This document shows, piece after piece, positions 59,268 through 64,000 of a stretch of DNA of 64,000 nt. This stretch comes from an uncultured Lachnospiraceae bacterium (GTDB lineage Bacteria; Bacillota; Clostridia; Lachnospirales; Lachnospiraceae). The stretch covers positions 1-64,000 of the forward strand of contig CAJTTZ010000010.1 of assembly GCA_910579505.1 (NCBI GenBank), in the 5' to 3' direction. Numbering within the stretch: position 1 is the first letter of the stretch; every line of letters begins with the position of its first letter. The position numbers were made by a program, and so were the translations under genes. The notes under the pieces are model-generated. The model searched no databases. It saw only the letters and a program-made list of their open reading frames with translations, and had not been told where the DNA came from.

Positions 59268-60530
59268 CTATTTTTTCAATTCTTCTCTGTAAAACTCACA
59301 AAACTCCTCATATCCCTGGGCGGTAAGCTGCTCCTTCTGGAATTTCTTGTTCTTATTCATCCTTGCTACCAGAATCTGATTTCCGCTCTCACGCTCCGCC
59401 TGCGCCTTTGCCATCACCTCACACAGTTTTGCGGAGGGCAGCCCTTTTTCCATCAGGTACGCGATTTTCTTTCCCGCCTTCGGCACCTTGAAGCCGCTCT
59501 CCAAAAGCAGCAGGATAATCCGCTCAAAGCCGATGGAAAAACCGCATGCCGGCACGTCGTTTCCTGTAAACTTCCCAACCATCTTATCGTATCTTCCGCC
59601 GCCGCCGCAGCTTCCCCCAAACTCCGGCATGTCGATCTCAAAAATCGTACCCGTGTAGTAGGACATGCCGCGCACCAGTGTAGGGTCAAACACCAGCTTA
59701 AAGAAGTCGCCTTTGGTCGCCTCCACACTGTCTATAATCTCCTGAAAACTCTCCTTTACCCCTGCAGGGAGCACGCCTTCGAGTTTCTCCGTGATATAGG
59801 CGATGGCGTCGTCCGCCTTCTCCATCCCCGCAAACAGCGCCAGATACTTGTCCACGCTCTCCTGCGAAAACCCTGCTTCCAGAAGTTCTGCCGACACACC
59901 ATCCCTGCCTATCTTGTCCATCTTGTCCAGAATGATAAACACCTGGTCGTAATCTTCTTCGGCAAAGCCGCTGTAAGCAGCCATCGCCTTTAAAATCTGC
60001 CTGTCATTGATGCGGATGTTAAAGTTTTTAAAACCGATCCTGCCAAGGGTGGTGGTGGTCGCCAGAATCAGTTCGATCTCCGCCAGATTCGTGGCCTCTC
60101 CCAGAATATCAATATCACACTGCATAAACTGACGGTAGCGTCCCCGCTGGGGTCTGTCCGCCCGCCACACATTGCCCATCTGCAGAGCTTTGAAAGGTGA
60201 GGGCAGCTCATTTGCGTGGCCGGCATAATACCGCACCAGGGGCACCGTCAGGTCGTAGCGCAGTCCCCCGTCCGTGAGGTCCTCCTCGCTCTTTGCCTCG
60301 TCGATGCGCAGCTTCTCGCCCCGCTTCAATATTTTAAAGATCAGCTTCTCGTTCTCGCCGCCCGCCTTGCAGTTTAAGTTCGCAAGGTTTTCCACACAGG
60401 GCGTCTCAATCGAGGTAAAGCCGAAATTTCCGTAGGTCTCTTTGATGATGCCGATCACATAGTCGCGGATCTCCATCTCCTCGGGGAGAATATCCTTCAT
60501 GCCTGTCATCGGTTTTTTACTTAATGCCAT
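59268..60530 (-). CDS. hisS: histidyl-tRNA synthetase
   Basis: A 420-residue class II synthetase with motif 2-type QFMQCDIDILGEATNLAEIE, the histidine-binding LVRGMSYYTGTIFE and motif 3 GFSIGFERIILLL. N-terminus MALSKKPMTGMKDILPEEM, start at 60530 with GGAGGTAACC. A promoter lies about 70 bases upstream. The region between shows no T-box leader. Confidence 0.95.
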   Translation of the reverse strand: MALSKKPMTGMKDILPEEMEIRDYVIGIIKETYGNFGFTSIETPCVENLANLNCKAGGENEKLIFKILKRGEKLRIDEAKSEEDLTDGGLRYDLTVPLVRYYAGHANELPSPFKALQMGNVWRADRPQRGRYRQFMQCDIDILGEATNLAEIELILATTTTLGRIGFKNFNIRINDRQILKAMAAYSGFAEEDYDQVFIILDKMDKIGRDGVSAELLEAGFSQESVDKYLALFAGMEKADDAIAYITEKLEGVLPAGVKESFQEIIDSVEATKGDFFKLVFDPTLVRGMSYYTGTIFEIDMPEFGGSCGGGGRYDKMVGKFTGNDVPACGFSIGFERIILLLLESGFKVPKAGKKIAYLMEKGLPSAKLCEVMAKAQAERESGNQILVARMNKNKKFQKEQLTAQGYEEFCEFYREELKK

Positions 60531-60601
60531 GGTTACCTCCGTGTGGGAGTCATGTCCCACTTATTTTTTGTCTATCCGGCATGATGATACATGCTTGTTA
60601 G

Positions 60602-60630
60602 ATTTTACACTCTTTTGGAAGGTTTTTCAA
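60602..60630 (-). promoter_or_regulatory. promoter of hisS-aspS
   Basis: On the leftward strand TTGAAA, 17-base spacer and TAAAAT, 72 bases upstream of the hisS start. Confidence 0.65.
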
Positions 60631-60686
60631 GATGTGGGGCACTGATAGCACAAAATCATTGTGCTCCTCCATTTTAGGCAAAAAAG

Positions 60687-60724
60687 AAAACTACTCATTA
60701 AGTAGTACACTCTAAAGTAGTTTT
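60687..60724. terminator. bidirectional hairpin terminator
   Basis: AAAACTAC pairs with GTAGTTTT with an inner partial pairing; A and T tracts flank both sides. It ends the AIM24-like gene. Confidence 0.75.
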
Positions 60725-60754
60725 CTTTTCAATGCTTTTTATTTCCTTACTATA

Positions 60755-61438
60755 TTACCGCGACGACGGCACCATCCGTATAATCCTTCCCGCAAACTCG
60801 TTAAAGTTCTGCGTCTGAAGGATCACCTTGCCCGGTCCGACCAACTTTGTCAGAAACAATCCCTCGCCGCCCAGAAGGATGTTCTTTATCCCCTTCACGG
60901 TCTCAATCTCATAGCTGACGCTTCTCTCAAAGGCGACCACGTTTCCCGTATCCACTTTAAGAACTTCCCCGGGCGCCAGATTCTTCTCAACCATATTGCC
61001 GTCAATTTCCAGAAATACCATGCCGCTTCCACTGATATCCTGCAAAATAAATCCTTCGCCGCCGAACAGCCCGGCAGAAAACTTTTTGGTAAAGGTTATG
61101 TTCAGATTCACGCTCTCCTGCGCACAGAGGAACGCCCCCTTCTGGCAGATCAGACCGCCGCTTATGCCTACGTCAACAGGAAGCACTTCCCCTGCAACCG
61201 TTGAGGCAAAAGCGATCATGCTGCCGGCACGTTCCGCCCTGTAGGTCGCCATAAAAAGGGATTCCCCCGAAAACATACGGCCGATGCTCTTTCCCAGACC
61301 GCCCTTCATATTGGAATCCATAGAAATACCTTCTGACATCCAAGCCATACCGCCCGACTGGGTATACATCGCCTCCCCCGGCGCATCAAACAAAACCTCC
61401 ACAGCGGGCATCGTGTCTCCGATAATTCTGTACTGCAT
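60755..61438 (-). CDS. AIM24/TIGR00266-family protein
   Basis: A 227-residue beta-rich protein with the family's glycine-rich repeats (GGLGKSIGRMFSGESLFMAT; GGLICQKGAFLCAQ; GLFGGEGFILQDISGSG; GGEGLFLTKLVGPGKVILQT). The fold is a beta-helix-like double barrel; function is unknown in bacteria. Preceded by AAAGGAGG-like sequence and ends in its own terminator. Confidence 0.9.
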   Translation of the reverse strand: MQYRIIGDTMPAVEVLFDAPGEAMYTQSGGMAWMSEGISMDSNMKGGLGKSIGRMFSGESLFMATYRAERAGSMIAFASTVAGEVLPVDVGISGGLICQKGAFLCAQESVNLNITFTKKFSAGLFGGEGFILQDISGSGMVFLEIDGNMVEKNLAPGEVLKVDTGNVVAFERSVSYEIETVKGIKNILLGGEGLFLTKLVGPGKVILQTQNFNEFAGRIIRMVPSSR

Positions 61439-61853
61439 ATTGAAATCCTCCTTTACACAACATTCTTTTCGGTTTCATTTTATCATATTTTCTTCTGACA
61501 CTCTACCAGCTTTTTTGCCGGCACATCTCGTATCGCATTCCATTCGTTTCCGGGCAAGCCATATACAAGCTGCACAATACCATATCTTGCGTTTTTCCCC
61601 ATAATTACTTCCCTTGCGCTCCAGATATGGTTTTGGTTATGTTTTGCACGATATTCCATATTCCATTTTTCTACACCATCTTTTTAAATTCTTTTTGCAA
61701 ATTTTCTTTTTCTGTGATATATCTGTTTTAGAAAAAGTTTAACATTCTATGCTTATAAACATTTCACTCGGAATCCGTTTTATCATTATTATAATTCCGC
61801 ACCTCTTCGGGGCACTGCTCCGTCATTATTTTCTAAGAAAGGAAAACACATCT
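61439..61853. other. non-coding gap before the Rpn-like gene
   Basis: AT-rich region with no supported gene; it separates divergent genes and holds their promoters. The frame open through 61749-61853 lacks a ribosome site and is not annotated as coding. Confidence 0.5.
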
Positions 61854-63128
61854 ATGAAACATTCTTTGCACACCGAAACCTGTCATCCTGCACCTTCCGC
61901 TATCTCAGATCACCAGACCATGTCAGAAACGCCGCCCCTCTATAACTACGAGTTTTGGGATGCCAGCGGCCAGATTCCCTACAATATGACCAATGACTAT
62001 ATGTTCCGTGCCGTCTTACAGTCCAACAATAAAGTGCTCCGTGGTCTGATCTGCTCCCTTCTGCATCTCTCTGAACAGGAAGTCATATCCGTGGAAATCA
62101 CCAATCCCATTATCTTGGGAGAAACAGTGACCGATAAGGAATTTCGGCTGGATATCAATGTCAATCTAAACAATCACACGCTGATCAATCTGGAAATGCA
62201 GATTGCCAATAAGTTGAACTGGCGGGAACGATCAGTCATGTACCTTTGCCGCTCCTTTGACCATCTAAGTCATGGACAGAATTATTCGGAGACAAAGTCT
62301 GCCATACATATCGGATTTCTGGACTATACTTTGTTTAATGAACGGCCGGAATTTTACGCGTCTTATAAACTGATAAACGTTAAAAATCACCAAAAATATA
62401 GTGACAGTCTGACCTTAAATGTGGTAGACTTATCTCGGATAGATCTGGCGACAGCGGAAGACAAACACTATCATATTCACGAATGGGCACTGCTCTTTAA
62501 ATCTACAACATGGGAGGAGATCAAAATGCTGGCATCCAAGGATGAATATCTACAGGAAGCGTCTGAAACCATATTCCGCATGAGCGCGGACGACCTGGTG
62601 CGCAAAAGGTGCCGTGACCGGGAAGAGTATTATCAGGATTTGCGCAATTATGAGAGAAAAATTGAGTTGGATCGGATCGAGCACGAGCAGGATATTCGTA
62701 ATTACAAGCTAAAGATCGAGCAGGAGCGCTTGGAGCACGAGCAGGATATTCGCGATTACAAGCAGAAGATTGAGCAGGACCGCTTAGAGCACGAGCAGGA
62801 TATTCGCGATTACAAGCAAAAGATCGAGCAAGACCGCTTAGAGCACGAGCAGGATATTCGCGATTACAAGCAAAAGATCGAGCAGAACCGCTTGGAGCAC
62901 GAGCAGAAGATTGAGCAGGAGCGCTTGGAGCACGAGCAGGATATTCGCGATTACAAGCAAAAGATCGAGCAAGACCGCTTAGAGCACGAGCAGAAGATTG
63001 AGCAGGACCGATTAGCACACGAACAGGCAATTGCCGAAAAAGATGCCTTGATCCGACAGCTCCTTGCGGAGAATGAAGCCCTTAAAAAGCAGGAAATATT
63101 TTCAACCATGCACGTTGTTCATCCATAA
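61854..63128 (+). CDS. PD-(D/E)xK nuclease-type protein (Rpn/transposase-like family) with repeated coiled coil
   Basis: A 424-residue protein. Residues about 45-260 match the PD-(D/E)xK nuclease family once labelled transposase: YNMTNDYMFRAVLQ, KEFRLDINVNLNNHTLINLE with the acidic residues and LEMQ, WRERSVMYLCRSFDHL, LTLNVVDLSRIDLATAED. Residues about 268-400 form a long coiled coil of repeated 18- and 11-residue units. AAAGGAAAAC precedes the ATG at 61854. Such proteins are repetitive, multi-copy and often degenerate in Lachnospiraceae; role in recombination or defence is unsettled. Confidence 0.78.
   Translation: MKHSLHTETCHPAPSAISDHQTMSETPPLYNYEFWDASGQIPYNMTNDYMFRAVLQSNNKVLRGLICSLLHLSEQEVISVEITNPIILGETVTDKEFRLDINVNLNNHTLINLEMQIANKLNWRERSVMYLCRSFDHLSHGQNYSETKSAIHIGFLDYTLFNERPEFYASYKLINVKNHQKYSDSLTLNVVDLSRIDLATAEDKHYHIHEWALLFKSTTWEEIKMLASKDEYLQEASETIFRMSADDLVRKRCRDREEYYQDLRNYERKIELDRIEHEQDIRNYKLKIEQERLEHEQDIRDYKQKIEQDRLEHEQDIRDYKQKIEQDRLEHEQDIRDYKQKIEQNRLEHEQKIEQERLEHEQDIRDYKQKIEQDRLEHEQKIEQDRLAHEQAIAEKDALIRQLLAENEALKKQEIFSTMHVVHP
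62657..63026 (+). repeat. in-frame 54-bp and 33-bp tandem repeats
   Basis: Units of 18 residues (KIEQDRLEHEQDIRDYKQ) alternate with shortened 11-residue units (KIEQDRLEHEQ): about eight in all. 18 is 11 plus 7, so both keep coiled-coil phase. The DNA copies are nearly identical, which implies recent expansion or slippage. Confidence 0.85.
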
Positions 63129-63215
63129 CTGTATTCCTCCTGTAAGCTTTCTGACTCTGCTTATGCGCATAAGCAGACTCGGTTCGCATGTTGCTCAGTG
63201 CTTCCATGCGCGCAG

Positions 63216-63271
63216 AAAGCCGCTATCTCCACGGGAACATATGGTTCCTGTTCCGTGAAGATAACGGCTTT
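63216..63271. terminator. long hairpin downstream of the Rpn-like gene
   Basis: AAAGCCG-TATCT-CACGG pairs with CCGTG-AGATA-CGGCTTT with single-base bulges, enclosing GGAACATATGGTTCC-type palindrome. Rightward it is followed by GTAATTG rather than a pure T tract, so it may be a terminator or an element end. Confidence 0.5.
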
Positions 63272-63341
63272 GTAATTGTAATAACAGTCTTGTTGTAGAG
63301 CGGACAGCAAAAAAGGGCGCAAAAAAGCGCAGATCACCTAA

Positions 63342-63385
63342 GGCTTGGCTTGGCTTGGCTTGGCTTGGCTTGGCTTGGCTTGGCT
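63342..63385. repeat. GGCTT pentanucleotide repeat, nearly nine copies
   Basis: GGCTT repeats eight times and ends GGCT (44 bases), between the hairpin and the hemZ stop. Simple tracts of this length are rare outside phase-variable loci; this one is not in a reading frame or obvious promoter. Confidence 0.9.
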
Positions 63386-63549
63386 AACCATTGTATCCTT
63401 TCGCGTCATTTTCTGTCAAAATAAAAAGGATGGCAATCCATTTTCACGAATCACCATCTCTTCATCCCACTATATATTCAATTTTTCTTGTTTATGACCT
63501 GTTCCAAAAAACAGCCGGACTCATTGCCCGAATTTCTGAGTCACAAAAG

Positions 63550-64000
63550 TCAGTTTCCCAAAAGCGCCCGTTTCCTCTCGATCATTTCATCCACCCTCTC
63601 GATATACTGGGTCACATCCTTCACATTCTCGCACCGCTCGATCCGATCGTCAGAAAACACGCCCTTGGTGATGGAACCGGCACCCAGCGCTGCGATTGTC
63701 TGCTTCTCCTCGTTGATCAGAATGTTGTAAATGCCATACTTACCCTGTCTGGAATAGCCCACATTCTCAAAATTGCCCGACATGTTTTTCTGGCGGTAAA
63801 GATAATAGGGCACCATGTCCAAAGCCGCCGCCCCGCGGGACGCGATCTCCATGATCTCCTCCGTGTTATTGTAGGCAGTCGCGCCGTGTTCCTCGATCCA
63901 TTTCCCCAGTTTGGAGGCACGTTTCACCGCAAGGGAATGCACCGTCAGGGCATCCGGCGAAAGCATCTTAACCGCCTCTATGGTATGCGCCACATCCGCC
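63550..64000 (-). CDS. hemZ: HemZ-type oxygen-independent coproporphyrinogen oxidase-like protein, C-terminal part
   Basis: The last 150 codons of a leftward gene that continues past the window edge (frame open through position 64000). MLSPDALTVHSLAVKRAS, MVPYYLYRQKNMSGNFENVG and QTIAALGAGSITKGVF match the C-terminus of clostridial HemZ radical SAM proteins. The radical SAM cysteines lie beyond the edge. Role in haem synthesis is by family; many such proteins are poorly tested. Confidence 0.82.
   Translation of the reverse strand, partial: ADVAHTIEAVKMLSPDALTVHSLAVKRASKLGKWIEEHGATAYNNTEEIMEIASRGAAALDMVPYYLYRQKNMSGNFENVGYSRQGKYGIYNILINEEKQTIAALGAGSITKGVFSDDRIERCENVKDVTQYIERVDEMIERKRALLGN

Noticed and set aside
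60531..60690. T-box riboswitch before hisS-aspS
   Set aside because: Only about 70 bases separate promoter and start codon, with no T-box sequence or antiterminator.
61749..61853. Longer N-terminus of the Rpn-like protein
   Set aside because: The added 35 residues have no ribosome site, while AAAGGAAAAC precedes the ATG at 61854.
62521..63030. Repetitive leftward frame opposite the coiled-coil repeats
   Set aside because: Its repeats simply mirror the sense repeats; no start signal.

Overview
The window joins two very different kinds of DNA. Positions 1 to about 31,850 are AT-rich, packed with short, mostly leftward genes of accessory type (tyrosine recombinase, primase, partition, toxin-antitoxin, defence-like and HNH genes). 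From about 31,850 onward the DNA is GC-richer and carries conserved chromosomal genes in the order seen in Clostridia (murE-priA-def-fmt-rsmB-rlmN-stp-prkC-rsgA; SCIFF peptide and maturase next to secDF; aspS-hisS; hemZ). The SCIFF pair and this gene order point to a Lachnospiraceae-type Clostridia host. The left part is best read as the right-hand portion of an integrated plasmid-like or phage-like element whose left end lies outside the window. No capsid, tail, terminase, relaxase or conjugation genes are visible, so its transfer mode is unknown.

Element, left to right: a TubZ-like cytomotive GTPase with a winged-helix partner (type III partition-like, 0.1-3.0 kb); a ribbon-helix-helix protein flanked by matching palindromic operators (3.3-3.9 kb); an orphan nucleotidyltransferase; a TIR / small protein / KAP-NTPase operon (5.1-7.5 kb, probable defence); a two-gene PP2C phosphatase plus two-TM protein cassette (8.3-9.9 kb); a run of small orphan and zinc-ribbon genes with a LexA-type DNA-binding protein (10.1-14.0 kb); a catalytic-domain-only tyrosine recombinase (14.1 kb); an HTH/PIN/small-protein toxin-antitoxin operon (15.3-16.3 kb); HNH protein, two sigma-like proteins and a tRNA-like sequence (16.4-19.8 kb); a rightward J-domain operon driven by a promoter whose spacer is a repeated operator (20.0-21.1 kb); a structured non-coding gap; an Mrr-type endonuclease; a radical SAM/SPASM maturase with a 42-residue Gly/Asp/Cys-rich precursor gene (23.0-24.4 kb); an HNH-AP2 protein; a primase; two tandem HU-like proteins between two related orphan genes; and a ToxN/AbiQ type III toxin with its RNA repeats and attenuator (31.1-31.8 kb).

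Chromosome: one long leftward operon runs from the promoter near 47.4 kb (murE) to rsgA at 34.7 kb and combines wall synthesis, replication restart, translation initiation and termination, rRNA methylation and the PASTA kinase/phosphatase pair. recJ, secDF, the SCIFF pair and a small membrane protein form the next leftward block. A rightward CNNM/CBS protein, a HAD phosphatase, an SseB-like protein, aspS, hisS, an AIM24-like protein, an Rpn-type nuclease with an internally repeated coiled coil, and the C-terminal part of hemZ complete the window.

The strongest candidates for something new are the minimal RiPP cassette on the element (precursor overlapping the end of the maturase transcript), the TIR/87-aa/KAP operon, and the PP2C/two-TM pair. 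The partition module, the operator network and the type III toxin-antitoxin show how the element probably maintains and regulates itself.
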